A model generated the notes under the pieces. The model was not told the DNA's origin. It made no database searches and was given only the letters and a program-made list of their open reading frames with translations. From contig NW_006763142.1 in NCBI RefSeq assembly GCF_000264905.1, forward strand, positions 1,348,657 through 1,412,656: a stretch of 64,000 nt of DNA, read 5' to 3'. The position numbers and the translations under genes are program-made. The DNA comes from Stereum hirsutum FP-91666 SS1. Taxonomy: Eukaryota > Basidiomycota > Agaricomycetes > Russulales > Stereaceae. This document shows positions 24,705 through 36,358 of this stretch, in pieces (the first letter of the stretch is position 1; every line of letters begins with the position of its first letter).

Positions 24705-25521
24705 ATGCTCTCACCACTACGGCACCACGCCGTCCGACGGTCCCTCCTCTCCTTCCCGTCCCGAACGCTCTCAACGCTCCCCTCCTCGCCCTCCTCCTCG
24801 TCCTCCACTCCCCCACCACCCACCACACCCGATGACTTCGACTTCATCCCCCCTCCACCGCTCACAACAGGCCACTCCCCCGGCTCCCCCGACCCCGCCT
24901 ACACCCGTGCAGTCCTAACCAACCCCTTCGCCCGCACCCCCGACAACACCTTCTCCCCACCCTCCCTCTCCGCCTTCCCCTCCCGCCGCACCCAACCCAT
25001 CATCATGGACCTCCCTCCTCCCGCCGATCCCCTGCTCCACTACCTCACCTCCGCCCTAACCAAAGACGGAAAACGCGCGCGCGCGAGCGGGATCGTGTCG
25101 AGGATGCTGTTGCATGTACATGCGCTGAGTCGCGGTGCGCCGCCATTGGATATTGTGAGGGAGGCCGTGTTCGCGGCGGCGCCGAGTATTAGGATTAAGA
25201 ATAATAAGAGGGCGGCGACGGTGGTGCCCGTTCCGATGGTGATGAATGAAAAGGCGAGGGTGAGGGGGGCTGTTAAGTGGATATTGCAGGAGGTGGAGGT
25301 GGGGAGGAAGGGAGGGAGGAAGGGTCCGATGAGGGTCGAGGAGAGGTTGGCGAGGGAGGTTATTAAGATCGTGCAGGGGCAGAGCGAGGTGTTGAAGAAG
25401 AAGGAGACGTTGCATAAGCATGCGATGGTCAATAGGTGCGTAGTTTTTTTCCTTCCGATGTGGGGGAGGTGAGGCTGATGTGGCTTTTTGATGTAGGGGA
25501 AACGCGCTTTCGAGGGTGTAG
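24705..25521 (+). CDS. RSM7: Mitochondrial small-subunit ribosomal protein uS7m
   Basis: A nuclear gene for the mitochondrial ribosome protein S7, which binds the 3' domain of the small-subunit rRNA. The first exon (24705-25435) encodes a basic, Ser-rich N-terminus that fits a mitochondrial targeting peptide (MLSPLRHHAVRRSLLSFPSR), a Pro-rich linker, and the S7 domain (about residues 95-245): DPLLHYLTSALTKDGKRARA, a GAPPLDIVREAVFAAAP helix and the basic loop IKNNKRAATVVPVPM. A 61-bp intron (25436-25496) joins HAMVNR to GNALSRV and a TAG at 25519-25521, completing the conserved S7 C-terminus. Codon use in the domain is strongly GC-rich. Divergent from the Gly-rich membrane protein gene. Confidence 0.93.
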
Positions 25522-26573
25522 ATCTGAATGCTTCTCATATTCTACTCGCAACTGGCCTTCTTGGCCTTTCTATTCAGCGCCCCTCGTGGCGTGTCCGTTT
25601 TCTCCCCACTATGACCTCTTTCGTCACAGACATCCTGGTTATCCACCACGTCTGCGTACGACTCTGCTCTCGCGTTCTCTTCTTCCTCTGGCTATCATTA
25701 TTCAATACGAATGTTAGCGCTAGGCGCTCGACGCTCTCCGTCTCTCCGTCTCTCCGAGGTTTCTGAATCAGTTCTAGCCACTGAGCATTTTACCTGCCAC
25801 TTTCCCACGTTCCCATTTACATACGATGAGTCTCGTATTACCCAGCGACCTTGCCATTCCCTCCGCGGTTCGCTGGTACTCAGTACATCTGAGACTGACT
25901 GGTTGGGCCATACTATTATTACGGGCGCGGCAGTTTGGGTCACGGTGTTCAGACAGCGCTCGCGGGACTAGATACCGATCCTGATACTGATACTGGATGG
26001 CTTAGCTTCCCGCAAAAGTGTCGAGTGTCAGGTTTTGTGCGAACTGCGAACTGCGAACCCTAGAGACGATTGCGACGTCGACGGTCGGCCCTCTGACCTC
26101 TTACCTCTTGCCTCTCATCGATATCGGTCGGCGGTCACCTCTCACCTCTCATCGGTCGGACCTCTCATTACCATTGTCCATCGAACGCCCTCTATACTTC
26201 GTTCACTTCTTTCACCTCGTCTCCACGTCTCCACGTCGCCATATATACGACCGTCAATGCATGACAATAAACAGCTACTAGTACCATCGATTCTGTCCGT
26301 CCGTCCGCTGCATGCATGCGATGGCCGCGTTTTGATGTCCCCAGCGGAAGCGTAAGAGATTCAGATCGCGAGGCTTTGAATCGGCCGCACTTAGACTCTG
26401 TAACTTAGGTCGTAGGTCGTATGTACACGACGGAAACTGTGAGGATTGGGCAGTTGGGCAGGAGACGGTCCAGGCGATAGAGAGAGGGAGCCATGTGTGA
26501 CGATGACGATGATGGGTTGGTTGGATGATGGGTGGAAATGTTAATTGTTCATTCCGCAATGTTTTACGCCTCA

Positions 26574-26601
26574 GGAAGGAAGGAAGGAAGGAAGGAAGGA
26601 A
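26574..26601. repeat. (GGAA)n microsatellite
   Basis: An uninterrupted GGAA tetranucleotide run of about six to seven copies in non-coding DNA. Confidence 0.9.
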
Positions 26602-27189
26602 CGTTCTTTGAAAATAGTAGTCTATGACTCGGGATGGCCTTCTGTTGTATTGTTCTTGTTCTTGTGCTTTAGGATATCATCTGAATCACGCACACCCCCC
26701 TCCGAGTTCATATCGAGCTGGGGATATATTTTGAGCTTTAGGCGGGTCGTTCAATGTGGTTCGCAAATTAAATCGTTATGCCCACCTCACAGACGGCGAT
26801 GATTCACCCAACGACACACAAGCCCATACATGCGCTGTCTACTTCGAAACCGAAGCTGCTAGTACATGCTGTCACGTCGGGCTCTTCTGCATCAATCGAA
26901 CATTATTTATTCTATGAAGCAGCAAGCAACAAGATATCAACACACCACACACTCAAAACGATCACAGTCATCATCTTCATCCATGGCCTCCTACTCTAAC
27001 AAAATCTAGGACTGTAACCTCGACCCTGGGTGACTTACCGACGTCGACAAGTTCTCAGCGATGACGTGCCAGGCATCCATCTGAATCGTTGGGAAAAATA
27101 TAATTATTATATGAAGTCCTCCCCAAAGATCGCGATCGCATCCGAGTCCGAGGCCGAAATTGCGTGTCTGGGGATTTGAAATAAATCAG

Positions 27190-27262
27190 ATCCACGATCC
27201 ACAAGCCACAAGCCACAATCCACAATCCACAATCCATAATCCACAATCCACAATCCACAATA
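27190..27262. repeat. ATCCACA/AGCCACA heptanucleotide tandem repeat
   Basis: About ten copies of a 7-bp unit (ATCCACA with AGCCACA and ATCCATA variants). It lies in a non-coding region, next to a short GAGA run. Confidence 0.85.
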
Positions 27263-28197
27263 GATAGAGAGAGAGGAAGTGCACATGCCTCTCGACCACG
27301 ACCAGGTGTCGCAGCAATTCATCGTACGGCCAGGCTATACAGTATCTATATCCGATAAAGTACGAAGTTCCGTAGCCGAGCATAGCATACCGAAGACATC
27401 GGCCCTGGACCCTGGTTGCAGTACATACTGACAATAACTTACCAGCCTGCAGTCTTGGCAAGCCTGAGGTCCGAGGATTCAAACAGTAAGATCGGCCGTT
27501 CTCTCTTTTTGATGGCCTCTGTCTCTCCCGAATGGAGGATTCAGAGGCGCCAGCGAGGAGAAGCATGGTTTGATGCATCTCAGTCTGTCATGGATGCATC
27601 ATGTTCGACCTAACCCAAGATTCCGAGTCAAAAGTTAGTGAATGAACATTATATCAACATGCCCTGATGGTAAGTACATAGATGGACTTAAGTACCCCAG
27701 TCCTCCAGGTATTATATGGACCTTGATGCATGATGCCTCTCCAGGACCCCCCGTTCGCATCAAGACAGTTCAAACAAATGAATCGTTCGGCCAGCATAAG
27801 TATCCATCGTCACCGCGCTCGTGGACAACGAACACATTCACACATCTCACACATCTTTTCTCCCAGCTGCGGATCCCACGCGAGGAGTAACTTGAACTCG
27901 AGCGTGATATCCTCTTTCCACGCGGTGCAATCAAGACCCGTCCTCCTTCCTTAGTCTTAGTCCTGAACACTGCAATCGCGAGCGTCAGGGAACCTAAGAA
28001 CCGATCCATACCGCTAGGCAGGAGATGTCCGAATCCATCGTATCGGGAGATACTTAGGTGAGGGGTTCATCCCTCCTCTAGTGGTTGTGGTTGCTCGACG
28101 CCGACATTCATCGGGAAGCAATGCAATTGCAATGTGCAGGTCACGTTTGCGTTCGACCCATCCCGCCACCGCATCAGAAAGGGGCGAGCTATATATA

Positions 28198-30028
28198 TCA
28201 CCGTTCATCCTCGCCTTTGCGTTTATTCGCGAGATGGTTGATGAAATATGAAGTCTGAACGAACACTTCGGGCGAGGGCAAGGAATAAGTACCACTCCGA
28301 GGGTCGGAAGAAAAAGGAGGTACGTGCGTTCGTTCGTATGCGGGTTTGCCAATGCGTTGTTCTTCCTCTAGTATTAGGCGAGTCTTTCTAGCTTCAGTAA
28401 TGTAAACCACAAGCCGAGGATGGATATCGACCCATTCTTGGTTTTGTGTCGTATGAGCTAATGTTGTGTGGTAGTGAAGAGCACTTACCGTCGTCTGTTA
28501 AAGGCCTCTTCAATTTGACATTGGTGAGATCATGGAATTCTGGGGTGTCCATGTCTATAGAAGAAAAGCCTTCTTCGGTCATGAGGTTCTTGATGCTGTA
28601 GCTGCGTAAGCTTTTGCAAAACCTCGTCAACGGTAAAAATAAAAATAAAAACTTGCGCCTCGTATCTCTTCTTCATCACTGATTCCCGATTTGCCTGGTA
28701 CGCGGTATACCATTCCTGCATACGTCTAATCATCTTCAGAAAAAGTCGGTGACCAGCACTTCTGAGTCAGTTCCTCCTAGCGCCAAAGTCTAGAGAACTC
28801 GAAAAATAAGACAGACCTCGCCAAGCACAGTCAGTCCCACGGACTTCCGTCTTTCACTCAGGAATTGCTGCAGTACTCGCTCAGAGCCCCTCTTTCCTAC
28901 TACAACGGCCTCTGCATACCGCGAGACGAGCTGGGCGGTGCCATCCACGTCTGGACGCCAGTACTTAACACGTACGGTCACTATATTTCCGTCAGTTAGA
29001 AGCGGCCTTATAACGATGAAGCAAACGCACAAGCGCCGATCACTTCCATAGATGGTATTGATTCAAAAAGCGATGTCGTCGACGTATGGGTGTGTACGCT
29101 CATAGTCGGTCGCTGTGACCAGGCAGAGCAAAAAAAAAAAACAAAAAAAAGATTCAAATATCTGCGCATGAGCGAGTTGGCATGAAAATGAGAACGACTG
29201 CGACAAGTCGAGTGACAATTTCTCCTCACAGCCAGAGCAGAGCCGGCGCTTGAACGCCCAATAAGGGCTCGTGTCTTCGGATCTTCTTCCACATTCCTAT
29301 CCGTAACAACGCGTAACTTACCGTCAGGTTGCTGTTATCCAGGTGACTCAGAAATGAAGATATAAAATCATAAAACAGAAATGACCGAACACTAATGAGG
29401 CCCATGGGAGTTCAGTAAAACCGATGGGCGGACCTTCGAGGGCCGATGGTTCGACGTTCTGCCTCGCGCTTTTCCAGACAGTGATGCTCGAGCGAGACAC
29501 TAGAGCATTTCGCAGACTCTGGTTTGTACGGGACAGGCTAAGCATATCCCCCGGAGACACACAGAGACATATCTGGCAGTGTAACTATATTCAGTGACAT
29601 CAGCGACCATACGAAAAAGCCGGAACGTACCTCGAAGAGAACATCAACAGACATTGCAGAGATTCTGTCCTTAGTAGCAGCTTTCTGTGTTTTGCTCCGT
29701 TCGTGGGCACTGAAAGTCAGGGCCATTGTATTGCATGGCGTAGAGCCGTCAGCTCGACGACGTTTGGCCGGTTGCTCTCCTGAAAACCTCAGGGGTGGGA
29801 GTGGAGAGATCCTTCGCTCACATCTCATGAATCAGACATCGTAGACGTACCGAGTTCTTCCTGGCCAACATCTACCTCCCTTCCGCCTGCGTTACGATAC
29901 GCCTGGTCAGAACTCGTATCCATACGATCCACAGACGCGTCGTCGCCGGTGTCAATATCGGGACAGGATCGCTTTACACTGGCTCTTGCCGCTAGGGTAG
30001 GTTCCAACTGATCTTGCTGTACCAACAT
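28198..30028 (-). CDS. F-box domain protein (exon structure partly resolved)
   Basis: A multi-exon gene of the large basidiomycete F-box family, whose products act as substrate adaptors of SCF ubiquitin ligases. The ATG at 30028 opens a hydrophilic exon (MLVQQDQLEPTLAARAS). Splicing then gives a basic stretch AKRRRADGS and the F-box itself: MSVDVLFEICLCVSPGDMLS, LSRTNQSLRNALVSRSSITV, WKSARQNV. The next exons carry the usual cysteine-rich segment (ECGRRS ... FKRRLCSGCEEKL), VKYWRPDVDG, MIRRMQEWYTAYQANRES and LKRPLTDDG, then EWVDIHPRLVVYITEARKT. A T-rich tract at 29130-29150 lies in an intron. The junction before the Cys-rich exon and the 3' end are unclear; the stop at 28198 is the best candidate. 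Confidence 0.72.
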
Positions 30029-32624
30029 AAGATGTTCCGTTTTCTGGCACTCGACTGATACGGACGTAGCTGAGTGTTGTGCTCTTTGGTGGTCCTAGAT
30101 GATAGATCGTCGTTGGGAATGAGGGTCAACGCGCACGAGCGCGTTCATCGACAATGCATTGACGCGATGGAACCAAACAACGCGTCAACAATAGCGCCAC
30201 AGTTCGTGGCGCCGAGAATGACTTTCAAAGCTCGCAATACTGTACGTAGAATGGTGGTAAATTATTGACCGTTGGGGGGACACAAGATAGGTACGTAGAG
30301 AGCGTCTGCCCTGCGAGGAATCGAATGCGACTTTAATTTTGCGCCGTTTGGGTATGTGGCGCGGGTGCGGGAGTTTGAAGTATTGACTATGGGTGCCTTC
30401 ATGCTGGCATTTTGTATGCGCATGGGCTTATTCAAGTATAGGTTTACCGACCTACGTTATCCTATTGAAGTGAAATTGATGCTGACGCATCCGAGGCGCC
30501 TTCAAGACGGAGTCACCCTGGACCTTTTGATAATTGGCTATGCAACGGGTAGGATATGGTTAGTATAGTATCATGATCAGTTGATGTGACGTGAGTGGAA
30601 AGTAGGAAACTCACGAATCCTGAACTGAAGCAAGCTAAGAGGTGGAGTAAGTTTCAAGGTCGTACAGTATAAGTATCACCTTTCCACGGCCATCCTGTGA
30701 CAACGACAGAAAGACGAGTGCCCGAATTCTATTCGTAGTCGTCAAGGGGGGCCCAACCCTAACAGCTTGAATGATTCAGCGCTATGTAAAAGCGAGCTCT
30801 TGATCATGACCGAGACGCGTCTGACTGGAACGATAAGGGACAAATGTTGAATACAGGAGGGCGTGAAACGGCGTCCGAAGCGAGCAAAGGGCAAAATAAT
30901 GCAACAGAGTTTCATGCAGGCCCGCGGGCATATGCATATGCATGGAGATGGGCATACTTACACGGGTTTGGAGTGATTGACACTGGAAATAAAATTAAAC
31001 TTACAACGGACGAAGACTGGGAGACGATCGGGTATTTAGTCTTCCATGGCCAGGATCGTCGGACCAAGCTTTTGGAGATGAGTAGATCAAGATCATAGGC
31101 AGGATTAGGACATGAGTCGATGATGGTCAAGCCGGATGGACAGGTCCAAGGTCCAGCGGCGAGCCTGAGCCTGGCGTGAATGGGACACCGAGGAGGTGCG
31201 ACATCCCCGAGCCTATGAGTTCTAGGTGATAAGTATCCAGGGACAGGCCAAGTTTTTTTTTGTTCCAAGTTCAAAGCGGAAACTGTACTAGACGAGTCAA
31301 GGGCTATTATTGGGAGGATGCTAGAGATGTATATGTAGAAAGAAATGACCACCGTCATTAACGAGTTTATAGCCTGGCAGTCGGCAATGATACTGATGAG
31401 ATCGCTAAAAGGGGACAAGAGTTTCCTCCAACGGCTGATGACTTGTTGACGATTCTGAAGACTTTTATGTCTCCAGATGTCTAAGGCTCCATCAGAAGTA
31501 ACCGTGACCGCCACAGCTGTAGCCTGCGGGCAAGTTATAAAAGTCGGTGAAAGGAGAAAGAACGAAAGGATGGTTTTTCGGCATTCTCCGACGTGCCACC
31601 GGAACAATTTTCCCCGCTGTGTCCCCGCTGCCTTGCGTAATATGCTGTAAAGCTGCATAACGATAATAAACGACTCCATCTGCTCCGTGCTCGCGAACCT
31701 TTGGCGAACCTCTTCTGCGCAGTGTAATTCGCTCCTTCTTGCAACCTTCTTGCTGGTGTCCGAGTCGGCATGCGGCGTCAGGGTTGAGCTTGCTTTCAAT
31801 CGGTCTCGAATGTTTTCGCCCCTTCTTTCTTCTTGAGCTCCATCCCGGCATGCTGTTACATTTACACAACTGAATTATGGGCTATTTTTGATGGTGTTAC
31901 ACTTGTCCGAGTGGCCCGGATACCTCCTGATGGTGCGTACGTGAAGTCGACTCTGCGCCCCACTGTGTAGCCTCAACTCTATGGGTGGTGCATCATGAAG
32001 AGACTCAGGCAGAAGGTATGGTGGGCGAACGTCACCTCCATCAATCTGACGCGCCTCGAACGTCGACCTCTTCTTTTTTTCACACTAGGTTGCCAGGTTC
32101 ATCGAATGGCGCTTCGCAAGCGTGTCTCATCGTCTCCGATAACCCCTGCAAGGAAATCCCAAAGTGTTCACAGCTCGGTTCTCCGGAACGGCAAGCACCT
32201 TCTGCTCAAGATCTACAAAAGATATAATTTTCGACCATCGTACACCGAAGGGTGGTCGTAGACCCGTCCGAGTAGAGAACGAAGCAACTCGGAATGTAAA
32301 CGTAACGACAGTGTGTGTCGGGGAGCTTCCGCTCTAACTTTGAATTGTCGTCAAGGGCTATGGACCGCGATGCATGCATACGTACTGAATGGGATATGAT
32401 GTGCTCCGCTCGTCGAAGATCAGATGCTGGCACGCATCCAAGTGCGGGAAACGCATAGTAAGCGCTTGGATGGATAATATAAAGTACCAGGTGTGGACAC
32501 CGACGCTCGCTTTCGGACGCTCTCCGACTTTGGTTCCCCTCGTTTTTCGTCGTCGCTCACGTTCACCGATCGCCATTTTTCATTGAAGGCTGCTTCTACA
32601 TTTTAAGCTGTTGGCTGGTACAGA
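30029..32624. other. Gene-poor region upstream of the DUF6534 gene
   Basis: No gene can be supported over 2.6 kb. The longest frame is on the minus strand (about 30912-31690 from its first ATG); it has no domain, crosses AT-rich sequence and shows no coding-like pattern. A minor T run lies near 31254. Confidence 0.4.
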
Positions 32625-34460
32625 ATGGGCGAGTATGACACAACAATCGGTGAGCGATAATACCATACCATCGTGCCTGAAGTTCGCGACAGCTGACTGA
32701 ATTGCTTTGCAGGCGTCCTGCTAGTGGGCCTGTTCTGTAAGATGGCTCGGATCGAATAATATTGCGGTAAACTGAACGTAGCATTTTAGTCAACACTTTT
32801 CTGTATGGCCTGGTCTGCTATCAGTTTCTTCTCTACTACATGGCTCGTAAGGTCCCAAAAAACTCGTGCAGTGGGATGTTCTTCTTACTTGACCATCCCG
32901 TTCTCTAGCCTTCAAAGATCGGTTATACATCAGGTCAGCACCCTCGCTTCGTCGTCCGGTTTGTGCTCTCATGGCAGATAAATGGACAGGGCTCTGGTCG
33001 GCGCTCTATTTGTAATAGACACTCTGCATGAAGGCGTGTAAGTTTTTTCCCTTATTGACTTCGTTTCCCTCCTGACTAGGACTGTACAGGACGGTATACT
33101 CAGCGTGGGAAACCTGGTTCGTTCTTAATCTGCCCACTTCGAGGTTGGGATCTGATGGTGGTCTCTCAGCGTCACGAATTACAACAATCCAGCCTTTTTA
33201 GGACGTGAGATCTCCCTTTGATTTTCGGCGTTGGAAAGAGAGCTCAGACCTCATTTACAGGCGTTAGTTGGACGATCCCCTTCAGTAAGGCCCCTTGAAG
33301 AGTTCTTTTTATCATGTTCACCATCTCACCAGCCACCGACGTCCAGCTGCTTGTGCGAGTATGTACACGCATCCGTCTTGCATCCAGACCCCATCTGATA
33401 ATATATCTCCAGCCTCCTTGACAGCCTTGCTCAGTCAATCTTTCCTCAGCTGGCGGTACTTCCCTCCTTTGATCTATTCATGATGCCTGCGCTGACAAGC
33501 CAGATTTTCTGTCACAGTGTATACCTTTTCACGAAGAACAAGCCTCTTGGAATCGTCATAGTCTGCTTCTCGTTCAGTAGTTTCATATGTGGCATGGTCG
33601 CGGGTATACAATCGGGCATGCTTGGACAGTACGTTCTTCGTTATCAGTTGCAAATAATGGATACCGAAGGTTGTGTGGTCTGGTCAGAGTGGCTTTACTT
33701 GGGCAGATCTCGGTTGTCTCTCTGTTATGGCTCGTGTTCCAGACAACGGCTGATATCACTATCACTGGTGCGTCACACCCCTTAACAATATGTCTTCGTT
33801 CACGCTGACTAGAACTCACTTTCCTCCATTCTCATCTCCTCCCATTATGGCGTGACTGTAGTCTCTCTCTGCTGGACCCTCTGGCACTCCCGTACCGGCT
33901 TCCGCAAGACCGACTCTCTCATCTACCGCGTCATGCGAGGTGCCATCCAGACTGGTCTATTCGTGTCGATATTTGCGCTGGGAGACATGTTCTCGTTCCA
34001 TTTCAACCCTTCCACGAACCTTTACGCTATGTTCGCGTACCCTATAGGCAGGATCTACACCAACGTGCGTTTCTCACCTTTAATATTCTGACAATGTTCC
34101 TTACATCTGTGCTGTTCGTCTTGCGTAGACTCTGCTGGACACACTACTCTCCCGCCGAGAAATGAGGTCGAGGAACACAACGACCACTACAAATGGGCAC
34201 GACATCGAGGTACGCTATATCTGTCTTCCTGTCCCGATGTTCTTCAATTACTTATTGCCTACGACATCGCCTACGTTCTTCGAAATCACCAGAATGACTT
34301 GCAGACGTCCATTCGCCTAGGTAACGTCGACGTCAACGTGTCCCACGAAGTTCGCGTCCAGAGGGACTTCGCCGCTGTTTCAAACCGAACCCTCGACGGT
34401 TCTGACAGGGATCTCAAGGATGGTCGGAGCAGCCCAGACCAGAAGGCCGTGTCATTCTAA
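32625..34460 (+). CDS. DUF6534 multi-pass membrane protein
   Basis: A member of an expanded, uncharacterised basidiomycete family with seven predicted transmembrane helices. The ATG at 32625 gives MGEYDTTIG, spliced to VLLVGLFFNTFLYGLVCYQF, then FKDRLYIRALVGALFVIDTL, a membrane segment around VYSAWETWFVLN, IFCHSVYLFTKNKPLGIVIV, GMVAG, LLWLVFQTTADITIT and the diagnostic LWHSRTGFRKTDSLIYRVM, followed by GAIQTGLFVSIFALGDM and FAYPIGRIYTN. The cytosolic tail is hydrophilic (RREMRSRNTTTTTNG) and ends KAVSF with TAA at 34458-34460. One middle exon (33150-33420) could not be resolved with confidence. Function unknown; no operon logic applies, and the neighbour is a convergent xylanase gene. Confidence 0.8.
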
Positions 34461-34744
34461 GTCAGGAGAATAGTAGACCGTGTGGCTCGGTTGACTGAGA
34501 CGATGATAGTTGTACCCAAAAGGCAGGGCATGTCTCGTAGCCCGTTGGTAGAGATGAGGTGGTAGTGGCCATGTTCATAAACCACTGCCCCGTTCAATCG
34601 CGCCGGAGTATTTGTTTGAATGCAGTATCTGTCACTCTTTTGCTTATTTATTGGTTGGAACTCGACGTTGTGCTCCGTTTATATCGTACAATAGCGCTAC
34701 GCAAAACTTCTGAACCGGACTATAAGATATACATCTGGCACAAC

Positions 34745-36256
34745 TCAGCTCTGCAAGCCAGCTACAATACCGTCGAAAGCAGGCTTCTTGACCAGGTTCT
34801 ATGGTAAAAGTTATGATGAGCCTCGCGCAAAAGGAAGAAAAAGGATAACATCGACGCACATCATCCCATGGACATGCAGCCCCTTGACCAGCGAAAGCTC
34901 CAGGGATCCACGAAAACTTGTCCTGTAAACACATCTTGAGTATCAAACACGCAAACGGCATGTTTATCAACCCTAGAAAACGAACCGTATAATCCCAGAT
35001 AGTGACCCCAACACACCCACTAACCGCCTTGCACGCGCTCACCACACTTTGATAATCCGCCTGCTGCTGCGCCAAAAGCGCATCCGTCACCGGCAGCGTC
35101 ATCCTAATATCCAGCTCCGTAACAGCAACCTCTACGCCCAACGCCGTGAAGCTCTCCAGCTGTTGCTGAAAATCGGTCGGTACTTGCCCTACGATCAGAT
35201 GGCTTTCGAACCCAATACCGTCGAGCGGGGTGCCGGCGGATTTGAGCGACGAGACGAGGTTGGCCATAGCGGTGGATTTGACGCCGGCGAATTCGAGGTT
35301 GAATTCGTTGATGTAGAGGTGTGTGGAGGGATCGGCGGCGCGGGCGGCGGTGAGGACGGTGCCGATGTAGGAGGAGCCGAGGGTGTTGAAGAAGACGTCT
35401 GAGGTGAAGGTACCGTCATCATTGAAGGGCTCTGAAGAGGTGGAGATATCAGATCGTAAGCTCTTATGCATAGAGTGAGTGCAAGTTACCGTTGACAATA
35501 TCGAAAGCAACTGGAAGAGAATAAGCGTCGTCAGCATCTAGGGCCATGCGCCACACAAGAACTGAGGCGCCACTCACATCTAGAAAAAAACCGAGCGAAA
35601 ACAGACATTAGCTGTCTTCATCATCATCTATCGATGGATAGCTTACGTGTCTCCCTTAAAATGTTCCAGTATTGTAGTGCAGTGCGTAGTCATGATGTCC
35701 GTCAACTCAGCAGCGGTGAAGTTTCCGGAGGACACCCAAGTTGGCAGCTGTTGGTGCCACACACAGTTATGGCCTGGGTGAGACCCGGAAAACATCAATA
35801 TCACAAAATCAACTGGCAACAAAGAACGAACATACCCCGAATAAGCTGTCCATTCCCTTGTGCAAGCGCAGCGACCTGATCGGCCTGCGTGAACGTGAAC
35901 ACCCCCTGCTCGGGTTCAGTAGCGTCCTGCGCCACATAACAGACATAAACTCGTCAAATTTTACCGTATGTATGCAACGGGACAGCGGCACGTACCCATT
36001 TCCACGCATTCGCAGGTGTGATCTGTCCAAACATAGCGTTGTCGCTCAGGATAGCAAGATATGCGGCATCGGTGAACTCGGGGTTGTCAGTTGCAGAGCC
36101 GAAGTATGCCTTCCCAATGGACTGAGCGAGCGAGTTCAAACTTGCAGTGGAGGTGGCTCCGGGGTTAGGAGCGGCGGAACTGGTGGCACTAGGTGCGGCA
36201 TAGGATCGTAATGGGATGAGAAATAGTGAGACGAGAGAGACGAGAGTTGTTAGCAT
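34745..36256 (-). CDS. Secreted GH10 endo-beta-1,4-xylanase
   Basis: An extracellular enzyme that hydrolyses the xylan backbone in plant cell walls. The start at 36256 gives a signal peptide (MLTTLVSLVSLFLIPLRSYA, cleavage after SYA-A). The single GH10 domain follows, without a carbohydrate-binding module: KAYFGSATDN, NAMFGQITPANAWKW, GHNCVWHQQLPTWV, the acid/base Glu in DIVNEPFNDDG and the nucleophile Glu in VAVTELDIRM; VTIWDYT|DKFSWIPGAFAG and the last exon KKPAFDGIVAGLQS close it. The stop TGA lies at 34745-34747. Introns interrupt the N|EP motif and WDYT|DKF. Joining the HFKGDT exon to AFDIVN in frame seems to need a 2-nt exon. A TATA box (TTTATATA, 36351-36358 complement) lies about 95 bp upstream of the ATG. 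Confidence 0.93.
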
Positions 36257-36349
36257 CCTTGGTAGTTATCGCTGAGCAAGACGGCTAGGTCAAGCTGGGA
36301 AGGACAAGAGTGCCGAGATGAGATGACGCTCAGCGACATGGTGCAGAGC

Positions 36350-36358
36350 TTTTATATA
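36350..36358 (-). promoter_or_regulatory. TATA box of the xylanase gene
   Basis: In complement the sequence reads TATATAAAA, at a typical distance (about 95 bp) from the xylanase start codon. Confidence 0.65.

Larger units (their letters stand above)
25522..28197. other. Long gene-poor region with simple repeats
   Basis: About 2.7 kb with no supported gene on either strand. It has a GGAA run at about 26576-26600, clustered ACCTCTCACCTCTCAT-like repeats near 26090-26170 and an ATCCACA-type tandem repeat at about 27190-27262. Open frames are all short and domain-free. Confidence 0.45.

Noticed and set aside
30912..31799. Longest minus-strand open frame in the 30-32.6 kb gap (295 codons)
   Set aside because: It opens with a non-ATG codon, has no recognisable domain, and contains patches of AT-rich and irregular composition; probably chance.
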